Assembly: GCA_029204225.1 (NCBI GenBank) | Contig: MU834985.1 | Span: 1 to 42,697, forward strand | DNA length: 42,697 nucleotides | Direction of reading: 5' to 3' | Source: Diphasiastrum complanatum | Taxonomy: Eukaryota; Streptophyta; Lycopodiopsida; Lycopodiales; Lycopodiaceae | Part shown: piece after piece, positions 31,440 through 40,643 of the stretch | How the letters are laid out: each line of letters begins with the position of its first letter | How positions within the stretch are numbered: the stretch's first letter is position 1 | The notes under the pieces: generated by a model | Told to the model about the DNA's origin: nothing | The model's input: only the letters and a program-made list of their open reading frames with translations | Databases searched by the model: none | Program-made: the position numbers and the translations under genes

Positions 31440-33650
31440 GACTTTCAACCTGACTCCGATCTTCAACTTGAAGAAGCTCATTTTATGAAAGCTTTTCTGC
31501 GTAGTCCTCGCCTCTCATCCGATGGACCTTCAGGAATGGTTTTTGAATATCTTTGTGATTGTTTTTCACCAAAAGATTCTGCTAGTGGCTTTGATCTTCT
31601 CTTCAAGGTGTGCTCTTTCATTACATCTGGACAAATCCCACCTTCAGTTGCTCATTTTTTAGGTGCTGCTCGTCTTTTAGCATTGGATAAAGCTTCTGGT
31701 GGTGTGCGTCCAATTGCAGTCGGGGAATGTTTATACAGGTTGGTGGCAAGGGCACTCTGTTTCCAGTTTTGAGAAGCCTTTCATGCTCATCTTTTTCCAT
31801 TTCAATTTGGGTGTGCTACTCCTGGCGGTTGTGAGACAGTCGTTCATGCTTTACGCGCTATTTTGGATATTCATCCTGACTGGGTAGTGCAAATTGATGT
31901 TGCTAATGCTTTTAACTCAGTTTCTCGAGCGACTATCTTTCAAGAACTTCGTGGTGCTCAAGATGCACTTGCCATGCTCATTCCTTTTGTGCGGAGCTTC
32001 TATTCAAAAAGTTCTCCTTTATACTTTAGTCATGCTTCTCGTGCTGGTGATGTTACCATCATTTCTTCTGCTGAAGGAACTCGACAAGGGGATCCTTTGG
32101 GTGGTCCTCTCTTTGCTTTGGCACATTATCGCGCATTGCGTGCTACAGCTTCAGCTTTTCAGTCATGTCTATTCCCCTCTATTGCGGATGATACTCATAT
32201 TGTGGGGCCTGCAAGTGAAGTTGTCCCTGCTTTTTTGCATTTCTTAGCTCAACTTTCTTCTATTGGGCTTACAGTGAACAAGGATAAATGCGTTGCTTGG
32301 TGCCCAAAAGGCCTTCCAACAAATATCTCATTGCCTAAAGATTTCATTACTCCTCAGGTTGGGATTAAGGCTTTGGGTGTTCCCATTGGTTCTTCTAGAT
32401 ATGTCAATTCATTTATGCGAGAAGCTCTGGATGGTTTTGCTCGACATTCTGATTTGTTGCCAAAGCTTGGAAATTCTCAGGTTGCATTTGGAATTCTCAC
32501 TCAGTGCTTTGCTCAACGTCCTAGCTATCTTCTACGTTGCGTATCTCCTTCACCTGATATAATATCCTTACTTCGGGATTTTGATGATGCTTTATTGGGC
32601 GTATTTGGTCGTCTTTTGGGGCCAGGAACCTTTGACTCTTGTGAAGGTCAGTTCTCTTCCTACTTCCTCTGGTGGTGTTGGCCTTGTATCTACTGCTTGC
32701 ATTGCACCAGCTGCTTTTCTCGGAAGTTGGGCTCTTGTTGCCTTTGAACTAGTCTCTAGGTTTCAGCAGGGTAACTAGCCTCTTCTTCTTGATACGGTAG
32801 CTCATGTGGAAACTGGCAATTTTGCTTTTCAACAAGCTCTACGCACTGCTCGAGATTTACTTCCACCACTTGTACAACCTTTTGTGTCTCCCTTTGAATC
32901 TTTGGTGATAAATCAACAACGAGTTTTTCAGAAGACTATTATGGAGCATCTTCACTCTTATTCTTTCGGTCAACTTATCAAAGATTCACCTTCTGATGTA
33001 GTTCGAGCTCGTCTTCTATCTTGTGCTGGTCCAGGTGCAGGGGCTTGGTTGGTTGCATGTCCAGTTCTTCCACTATTGATACTCAATAATGACTTGTTTA
33101 TAGCTGCCCTTCGAACCAGATTGGGACTTCCACATCCAATGTTAATTGGTATCTCTAAGTGTTCATGTGGACATGTATTGGATTCCTTGGGTACTCATCT
33201 TATGCGTTGTCCATCAGGTGGAGAACGTATTGTTTCACATGATTCCATTCGTGATGCCCTGGCTGCTATTGCTCATGATAGTGGCTTTCATGTTGTTCGA
33301 GAACAGACACACATTTTACCAGGGCCTTCATCGCAATCTACCCGACGACGAGTTGACCTTGTTCTCTCGCGTGATGGAATTCGTACTCTGGGAGATGTTG
33401 TAATTGTTGATCCCTCTCGTCAGGACCTTCTTCGTCGTTCTTCCACCACGCAAGGGGCCGCTGCATCTCAAGCAGCCTAAGAAAAAGAAAGAGATTATAA
33501 TGATCGTGCACCCGGTGAAGATTTCATCCCCTTGCCTTGGAAACTTATGGTTGTCTACACAAAAAATTTAATGATTTTTTATCTTTACGTGCGGAGCTTA
33601 TGGTGAAACGCCAAGGACAAAGCATTACTTTACCTTTTGTCATTATTTTT
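31440..33650 (+). pseudogene. R2-like reverse transcriptase with zinc finger and probable restriction-like endonuclease
   Basis: Non-LTR-type RT, unlike the Copia and Gypsy enzymes around it. Fingers/palm blocks: GGVRPIAVGECLYRL (31699-31745), QIDVANAFNSVSR (from 31890; Asp at 31896), EGTRQGDPLGGPLFALAHYR (from 32073), catalytic IADDTHIVGP (Asp-Asp at 32187-32192), VNKDKC and ALGVPIGSS. After a frameshift near 32642 the thumb region follows, then a Cys-Cys-His-Cys cluster C-X-C-X9-H-X3-C (33160-33210). A PD-(D/E)XK-like stretch follows: RRRVDLVLSRDG, then LGDVVIVDPS (Asp at 33355, 33394 and 33409). Stops fall at 31770, 32776 and 33478; similar-looking sequence (YNDRAPGEDFIPL) continues beyond. 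The order RT, CCHC, RLE is that of R2/NeSL/CRE LINEs. It starts abruptly at the broken Gypsy, as 5'-truncated LINEs do. No poly(A) tail or target duplication was identified. Confidence 0.7.
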
Positions 33651-33885
33651 TTTTAGTGATTTACATCAAGCAGTTGGTTTTGAGTAATTAGTTTAATATT
33701 TAATTTCTGACTTAAATCGGACAGTTGGTTTTAAGTAATTAGTTTTTTATTCTAAGTTTTACTTAGCTTTTAAGTAGCTTATTTCATTTCTGCCGTTCTA
33801 TGGTATTTTATTTTAAATACTTTAATCTTTTTGTTTGATCATGGGTTTTCCCATCATATTTAATAAAATCAGGGTTATTATCGCG
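33651..33885. other. AT-rich spacer with a direct repeat
   Basis: No gene. CAGTTGGTTTTGAGTAATTA (about 33670) recurs as CAGTTGGTTTTAAGTAATTA (about 33722), about 52 bp apart. It may be the 3' tail of the RT element. Base composition changes sharply to GC-richer DNA at about 33886. Confidence 0.5.
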
Positions 33886-34049
33886 AGTACTAAGACGCAC
33901 ATCCAGTAGCGGGAGTCCAAGGCGCTCCCGCCAACCGTCGCCGTACCGATGGTACGTGACTACCCACTATGGCCATAGAACTGCCACGGTCTCTCACAGT
34001 AAAGCCACACACGGATGGACCCAGGTCCCTACAGACGTTCAGATCTTCC

Positions 34050-34055
34050 CACGTG
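34050..34055. promoter_or_regulatory. G-box CACGTG
   Basis: A palindromic bZIP/bHLH site 1.16 kb before the start codon. G-boxes are bound by HY5 and PIF factors in plants. Confidence 0.6.
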
Positions 34056-34562
34056 TAAAACTGAAAAGGTTCCCCGTGGCAGATATGCCATCTGGCAAAA
34101 ATCCAAGTGGTGTGGCTTAGAACAGTGCGTGGTATCAAGCCCAGGGAGCCGAGGAAGGCCACGCGTTTGCACGTTTGCACTGTCACTCACGGCTCGCGGC
34201 GGGTGAGTAATAAGTACATGATGCCCTTCATTATGGTACGGCCTTTAAAGGCCGTCGCCAAAAAGAGAGCACAGAAGAAAATAGAATAGAGAAACGCACA
34301 CAAGCGACGTGGATGCTTTCTTGTCCATGCCTTCGTCTCCTCCTCCTCCTCCTGCTTCAGTGTTGTTGCTCTTGCTGTTGCCTCGACTCGCGAGTGGGGA
34401 TGGTATAGTACAAAAGGGAGGCAGATCATACGCCGCTGTTCGGAGGGTTGTCAGCTTTGATCTTGTTTGGATCGCATTGCTGCAAGCGCTAGAGCAGCCA
34501 GCTCGTTGCTTTGTCTCTGCTTCCAGCTCTTATCCTAATTTTATGTGCGCATCCCTAGCGCA

Positions 34563-34657
34563 AGGATCTTGAACCTGATCGATTTGAACATTTGTACCTG
34601 TAGCTGTCAACGAGGATCGTGAACTTGATCGATTTGAACATTTGAACCTGTAAGCTG
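34563..34657. repeat. Tandem duplication, 50-bp period
   Basis: 34563-34606 and 34613-34657 are near copies (AGGATC, then TGATCGATTTGAACATTTG, then a T/A-variable end GTAGCTG or GTAAGCTG). It lies within the gene's upstream region. Confidence 0.85.
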
Positions 34658-34856
34658 CATGGGAAGCAGATGATGGTACTGTTTTAGGAAAACGCAACAA
34701 GCTAGTTATCAGCAGCTTCAATATCAGAAGCAGCCTCGCTGAGCTGTGAATGTGAGTCTCGGTACTCGCCATTCTTAGCTCTCAAACTATTTGGAAGAGG
34801 TTTGTTTTATTTGCTTACCTGAGCTCGAACCATGCGCTTGAAGTCATTCCTTGGCT

Positions 34857-34863
34857 TATATAA
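34857..34863 (+). promoter_or_regulatory. TATA-box candidate
   Basis: TATATAA about 350 bp before the start codon, in otherwise mixed-composition DNA. Confidence 0.35.
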
Positions 34864-35003
34864 TGTCATGACACAAATAGCATCCTATCACTAATTTAAG
34901 AGACACGATTTGTACTTTTATAGTTGCAGCTATCATAGTTCACGCCGATAACACTAGCAAGCTGTCATGTTAATATGTTATGTTGATCTCCATTGGCCCT
35001 TTT

Positions 35004-35011
35004 CCACGTCA
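35004..35011 (-). promoter_or_regulatory. TGACGTGG bZIP/ACE-type site
   Basis: CCACGTCA on the plus strand, TGACGTGG on the minus strand. This hybrid C/G-box is the ACGT-containing element to which HY5 binds in light- and UV-B-induced promoters. It lies 203 bp before the RUP-like start codon. Confidence 0.6.
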
Positions 35012-35168
35012 CATGGAATGCGGAGTTTGGAGCATTCTTAGCGATCCAAAAGATCTGATTTCTACATCACTTCAATGCACCGGTATCCTGCAGACGTCTT
35101 CGAAAGATGGAAGCACGATAATAGAAGTGGAAAAGGACGTATCATTGATTTTTTTTAAACAGTAAAAC

Positions 35169-35226
35169 ATGGATGCCTCACATGACAAATCACATATATG
35201 ACAAATCATATGAATGCCTCACATGA
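35169..35226 (+). promoter_or_regulatory. Two upstream ORFs before the RUP-like start
   Basis: An ATG at 35169 gives a 10-codon ORF ending 35201. An ATG at 35173 gives a 17-codon ORF ending at 35226, so it overlaps the main start at 35214 in another frame. Both arise in a near-duplicated stretch (ATGCCTCACATGAC at 35173 and 35214). If both lie in the mRNA they would reduce initiation at the main ATG. Confidence 0.55.
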
Positions 35227-36482
35227 CTAGTCACGTAGATGACAATGGAGGTGACGCAGGGGCTAAAGGTCCAACCATCTGTAGTTTCCGGACAATTGCC
35301 TCGCTACGATGTATGAGTCCGTGCTTAAAGGCGTCTGACGTTATTGGATCAATTGACTACAGCGACGATGGTAAGCTATTTGCTACTGGAGGTATAGCAC
35401 GCAAAATACGCATTTGTTCGTACGAGGCCTTACTTATCCCAAGTCCAGTGAATGACGTTGACGATGAAATTTGGGAGGAAGATGGAGGAGATCTCAAATG
35501 GTCGGAACGCAGTAAAAGAAGTCATAAATATACTTCCAGAGTGAAAGCGCTTGATCACGACAGTTATTCTCGGGCCATTATTTGCACCCCATCCAAGCTC
35601 AGTAGCGTTAAGTGGAAACCGGGATATTCTTGTACTATTGGCTGTGGAGACTACGACGGGACAGTTGCCGAATGGGATATGGAGCACGGTTGTGCAGTGA
35701 CTGAAATGCACGAGCACAGTGGACAGCGAGTTTATAGTTTAGATTACAGCTTATGCTCGCCTTCTCTTGCTGCCTCAGCATCAGGAGATGGAACCGTCAA
35801 GATGTGGAGTCACAACTCCGATAAAAGTGTGGGTGTTATAAACTCTCCTGATGGGAAGTCGTTCTGTTGTGCTGAATTCAACAAGCAAAGTAACAATCTA
35901 ATGGCTATCGCATGTGCAGATTCGAATGTTTATCTGTTTGATCTTCGGAATCTTGGATTTCCTCTGTTAAGTATCAGGAATCATACGAGAGCCGCCAGTT
36001 ATGTCCGCTGGATGGCATTTAGCAAGCTTGTTTCAGCATCTATTGATAGTTCTCTGAAGCTCTGGGACTTATCTCTGGCAAATAGACTTATGCAGGTTCG
36101 TACAAGTGACATTACCATGATCGATTATAGTTCTATCTCGCTGCAAGACAGCATTCTGAAAAGAACTTATATCTCTCACAGCAATCGCAAGAGTTTCGTT
36201 GGATTATCTGTGATGGAGAATGGTAGTCTTATTGCCTGTGGTTCTGAAACAAATGAAGTCTTTATCTATCAGCCACAGGATGCTAGTCCAGTTTTACAAA
36301 TTAAATTTCCTCAGATTACCACTAAACATGTGCCGAACTCACTAGACTCTAAAACAGCGCCGAGTGGTTCATTCGTTTCCTCCGTGTGTTGGAAGAATCA
36401 GGGCGATCACTACTCTCTAATAGCAGGTAATTCGGATGGAGTCGTGCAAGTAATCAAGGCTCTACCTGGCAAGTGCACGTAG
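35214..36482 (+). CDS. RUP-like WD40 repeat protein (UV-B signalling repressor)
   Basis: Intact 422-residue single-exon frame and the only convincing host gene here. It is a seven-bladed WD40 propeller of the COP1/SPA/RUP group without any RING or kinase domain, the layout of RUP1/RUP2. In Arabidopsis RUP proteins bind UVR8 and drive its return to the dimer. Blades: 41-72 (GKLFATGGIARKIRICSY), 118-157 (ICTPSKLSSVKWKPG, GCGDYDGTVAEWD), 158-199, 203-244, 247-287 (SASIDSSLKLWDLS), 310-353 (IACGSETNEVFIY) and 385-418. FDLR (242-245) stands at a DWD-box position, with Phe for Trp. ICTPSKLSSVKW is RUP-like rather than COP1-like. The start is fixed by a TGA codon directly before ATG 35214. Extra acidic residues (73-118) lie between blades 1 and 2, and about 25 extra residues (288-318) before blade 6. 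A WD40-only SPA/COP1 relative is the alternative. Confidence 0.85.
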   Translation: MPHMTSHVDDNGGDAGAKGPTICSFRTIASLRCMSPCLKASDVIGSIDYSDDGKLFATGGIARKIRICSYEALLIPSPVNDVDDEIWEEDGGDLKWSERSKRSHKYTSRVKALDHDSYSRAIICTPSKLSSVKWKPGYSCTIGCGDYDGTVAEWDMEHGCAVTEMHEHSGQRVYSLDYSLCSPSLAASASGDGTVKMWSHNSDKSVGVINSPDGKSFCCAEFNKQSNNLMAIACADSNVYLFDLRNLGFPLLSIRNHTRAASYVRWMAFSKLVSASIDSSLKLWDLSLANRLMQVRTSDITMIDYSSISLQDSILKRTYISHSNRKSFVGLSVMENGSLIACGSETNEVFIYQPQDASPVLQIKFPQITTKHVPNSLDSKTAPSGSFVSSVCWKNQGDHYSLIAGNSDGVVQVIKALPGKCT

Positions 36483-37404
36483 ATATTCAAATTTCCTGAT
36501 TCTACTTTTCCAATTCCTGTTTAGCTCCCTGAATAACAAATCTCATGTGCTACAACATAGAAAATGGCCATTATGCTGCCAGCTGCTTGCATTGGCGACC
36601 CTGCATCATAGTTAAGTTCTTACTTCTTGTTCCGTCTTCGGGTTCAAGAATCATATTTGATGACATTGTTTACCACATACTTACCATTACTTCAATCAAT
36701 ATGCATGTTTCTGTTGGGGATGTGCACTTTATATAAATTGTTTAATCACTGGAAGCTCCAGGCACAACAATACCGAATTCTTAACAGGTCCAGTTCACAG
36801 ACATGACGATCGAACATATAAATTGAGCACAGTATTTAAATATGGTGAAAACAATGCATCGTCACTAAACCGCTTGAGTTCCTTTCGATTGGTCCACCAA
36901 AAACTAAGATGGGTTTGCAAGATTCATGCATGAATTTGGGATTATGGAGACCGGAGAATAGGTAACGCTACATAACGTGGTCGAGTAATTGTCAATAAAG
37001 AAAGTATGAACGGTATAAAAGACTAAATTCAATGTCTTATCGAGTAGCAGAACTTTATTTATTTCACAGTCGTACAATCTTTGGCGTTATCATTACTCTC
37101 ATTTCATGTCCTTTTGGCTTCGCGTATCAAATCGCAATCTTATGTCAAGCAATGTTTTACGCAATCATGTTTGAGAACACGAGGACGATTGTGCATAATC
37201 AAACTCGTAGTGATAAGGTGCTTCATTTTCCTCATAAGTGTTGTACCAACGGAAATAAATTACTCACATAATTTGACATCTATAAGACTTGGGGGCATAT
37301 TCTGTGAATTTATATGCAATAGATGTTTGATAGTGTTAAAGAAACCTGCCTCAATTTTTGCTTTTTTGGCCTTGCATTGCAAAGGCAATACTATGTGTTG
37401 AGTG
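36483..37404. other. Downstream flank of the RUP-like gene, no further gene
   Basis: Possible polyadenylation signal AATAAA at 36994-36999, about 510 bp after the stop, and other AT-rich near-matches before it (36730). No gene motif seen. The CACTA transposase remnant begins on the minus strand at about 37405. Confidence 0.45.
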
Positions 37405-40400
37405 TTGAGATCGGTCAATGGCCATCCTTCCGCCATAGTAACCTCAGCCCTTGTTCTTTGTCTTACAAAGCCCTTCAATGTTTTCATGAATCGTTCCAAA
37501 AAAAACATCTAACGGTTATGGACCATGCCTAAATTAAAAAAGATGAATCAATGTTAGTGAGGGAACATGAGAATTACCAAAATAACAATAATCTAAGATG
37601 GACTAAGAACATGCAATTGACACAAGTAGATGATGTACTTTAGGATGGACTAAGAATAGGCAATTGACGCAAGCAGATGATGTACCTGCAATGGCCACCT
37701 CATCTACCAAATGCACAATGAAATGCATTTGAATTTTGAATGGTGAGAATGGATGTGGGAAAGTGCGTCTCGATCAAACACACTGCCTCGATGCAGATGT
37801 CTTGCCATCTCAATGTATGCCAGCGGTATCTCTTTGGATGAAATGTATTTTCATAAGAAAGAGAAACATCAATGACATACATGTTAGTAAGATCATCATT
37901 TTAACTCACCTCAAGAAAAAATGATATGAATCGCAAGCGCATTCACTGTACCTCATGAAATCATTGAGTTTGTAGATTGCACTCCTTAATTCCTCTGTCA
38001 AGAATCCTCTTAACACCGAGGAAAGCACAAACTGCACGCACAAAAAGCAATTTGGTCATGATCATTAAGATATATATATGCGCAGCGAGATCATCTTGAA
38101 ATCATAAGGCATGCTATAAAATGTAATCAACAATGTTGATGTGGAAAAAAAGTCAAAAAACATGCCACGCCAACCTGTAAAATTTTATGCCAATCATGAG
38201 ACTTTAGTCCACTTAGCTTGTTGTCCCTTGTGAAGGTGCCCTTTAGGCATCGCATGGGTCCTGTCGGAGTTCGAAGAAAGGCTATTGCCCTCTTTACAAT
38301 CATCTCTTCTCTCCTCGATAAGATCCAAGGGGCCTTTGGTAGGACAATCGGAGTCCCCACCATTTGTGGCCATAAATCGGCCATCTTTCCCACTTCTTTT
38401 AGGTCATCTCGTGCATCTTTTTTATCTTTCAACTTGGTCAAGTGCTCCCAAATCGTGTTCCCGACATTCTTGAATATGTGCATTGGGTCCAAAAGATGGT
38501 TTATCAACAATTCTTTCCAATATGGGAGTTCATGAAATATTGATAACCTCTTCATGCCGGGAGGGAGTCGTCCTAGATCTTGATTAGATCTCCAAATTTG
38601 AAGCCAATCACTTGCTTACAATATCAACAAACAAGCACACACATATAATGTAGATTATATATCATTAGAAGAAACATAAAGAGAGTAATCATAAAATATA
38701 TAAATGACATCTACCAACTAGTGGCCCAAATATGTATTGTACCTTCATGGAATGAGGACGTTGGCCATCAAGCTCATCACGCATAGGGTGATCGGGTGGA
38801 AGGTATTGAGTGTGGCTCTCATAAATTATTTTTCGCAGATGTTGTGAGTGACATGCTTGCAAATACTCGCCACAAACTGGGCACACATTGTAATCACTAG
38901 TTTGGAGCCCTACATTGTTAGAAAACAACCAACTTAATCGTGGGTCGAATGTTCAAATTGAAAGAAAATTTGTGAATGCACATAAAATTTAATATAGTGC
39001 CATGAATCAAACCAATAACAAGGATATCTCACTTGAACATTCCCCATAGCCAGAAAAGTCGTGCATCGTCTACATCAAGATCTCCTTTACCACAAAATCT
39101 CTTTGTCTCAGTGGTCTTGATATATCGCTCACTTGAACTCTTTGCCATAGAATCTTTAGTTCATCTATCAAGGGAGCCATATACACGTCCATATTTTTTG
39201 CCTTGTATTTTCTGGGGATAAGAAGGGTGAGCATTAGGTGCCCCTTCTTTATACTTAGCCAAGGGGGGATGTTGTAGTTTACAAGGACAACCGGCCAGGT
39301 GGACCATGATGTGGAGCGCAAATCGAATGGATTCACACCATCCATGGCCAAACCCAAATGTAAATGGCGAGGCTCATCTCTAAACTCATGCCAGGTAGCA
39401 TCCACGTGCTTCCATGCTGGAGAATCGGTAGAGATCCTCATAGTATCGTCGGATGAACGATTGCTCGAATGCCATGTCATTAGTTCCGCGATGGAATTAC
39501 ACTTAAACATGTGGCGTATCCTGGGTATGATGGAAAAATGTCTTACCACCTTGGCGGATATGGCCGCTCCTTGTAAATCTTGCCTGTAGCGGTGTTCCCC
39601 ACAACGTGGAGACATGCTTGCCTCCTCAAACTCATCTCGATATAATATGCAATCGTTGGGACATGCATGGATGCTCTTGTAATCCATGTTGACCGCAGAT
39701 AGCATTTTCTTGGCTTCTTGTCGAGACGTCGCGGTGGTGTTATTTGGGGACAACATTTTTCTGAGCAAAATGTGTCAAAATATACATTTACGTAATTAGT
39801 TATAAATAGTTTCTTGCAACACATGAATTAAAAATAAAACAAGAATAGAGCAATTTGCCTATAACACACATCATGAAACATGCAAGCTTACCCAAACAAC
39901 TCTATCACGCTCGCATCTGACCATCCGTACTTAGTTTGCAAGTTCAAAAGTAGCAAACAAGCTCGCAACTTTGACATTTGTGCACCCTTGTACAAAGGAT
40001 TGGATGCCAAGCCACGCGTCATCTCTTCTTTCTTTGTCAATGTGGCCTCGGGTGGGTTTGTGAAGAATGCATCTATCATGTCATCCATGTCCCCCTCGTG
40101 ATGCAATGTGAATGGCACATTCTCTTGTGTTGTGTCTTCTCGGGACATCTCTTCGTGCAAGTCCACGGGTGGTGTATGCGAGGAAAGTGGTGGCTCTTGT
40201 GCGCTTGCATTTCTGAATCTTGCAGATTGCATGGCAATATTTGGTTGAATTCTTCGATAGTCATGTGAGTGTGAGTCATCATCCTACACAATACAAGTGC
40301 AACAACAATCAAGAATAACTGAATATTCCTCCAATCAGAAAGGGTGCCAAACAACATACATGAAAAAGAAACATGCAATCATTTATTTAAATTTAACAAT

Positions 40401-40643
40401 ACAAAGAGGTTTGCAAAGTATAACTCACTGAAGAACCGACCTCTATCCGCACAAATAATGACTCCCTCTCAATCTGACCATACATGCAAACATGTGATAT
40501 AGTGGTACGTTGCTCTCATCACAATGCATACTTACATCATGCACATGACATGGTATTCTCTGGTGTAACCAGGCTTCTGATCCTGTATGTGATGGTCTTG
40601 CCTCATCATGTGAGGATGAGGAACGTGAATTCGACATTTGCAT
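37405..40643 (-). pseudogene. CACTA (En/Spm) TNP2-type transposase with introns
   Basis: Minus-strand Transposase_21 (tnp2) gene in several exons. From the 5' end: 40536-40643 (start ATG 40643), 40429-40473, 39892-40283 (LYKGAQMSKLRACLLLLNLQ, GWSDASVIELF), 39033-39760 (KSIHACPNDCILYRDEFEEA, PRIRHMFKCN, LGLAMDGVNPFDLRS, VVLVNYNIPPWL), 38715-38909 (NVCPVCGEYLQACHSQHL), about 38175-38615 (FHELPYWKELLINHLLDPMH, LSGLKSHDWHKIL). DUF4218-like pieces follow at about 37690-37740 (FIVHLVDEVAIAG) and 37405-37528 (FMKTLKGFVRQRTRAEVTMA). Donors and acceptors fit GT-AG (GTAAGT at 40535, GTAAGC at 39891, GTGAGAT at 39032). A TAG at 39070-39072 replaces the Trp usual before the xxDF block, so it is probably inactive. 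Terminal CACTA repeats were not found. Confidence 0.8.
37597..37686. repeat. Tandem duplication, 47-bp period
   Basis: GATGGACTAAGAA, then CAATTGAC, CAAG and AGATGATGTAC occur twice in direct succession, within an intron or spacer of the transposase region. Confidence 0.85.

Larger units (their letters stand above)
33886..35213 (+). promoter_or_regulatory. Upstream region of the RUP-like gene
   Basis: GC-richer than its flanks and free of transposon motifs. It contains a G-box (34050), GACGTGG (34306), a TATA-like TATATAA (34857-34863) and CCACGTCA (35004). Where transcription starts is unknown; TATATAA would give a leader of about 320 nt. An open frame from ATG 34313 encodes a Pro-rich then Leu-rich N-terminus resembling a signal peptide, but nothing else supports it as a gene. 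Confidence 0.55.

Noticed and set aside
33890-34430. Minus-strand frames in the RUP upstream region
   Set aside because: No recognisable motif, overlapping frames on both strands, and compositional bias from GC-rich and CTCCT runs.
36097-36147. Possible mini-intron (GT...AG) in the RUP-like CDS
   Set aside because: About 51 bp, too short for a typical plant intron, and the frame stays open through it.
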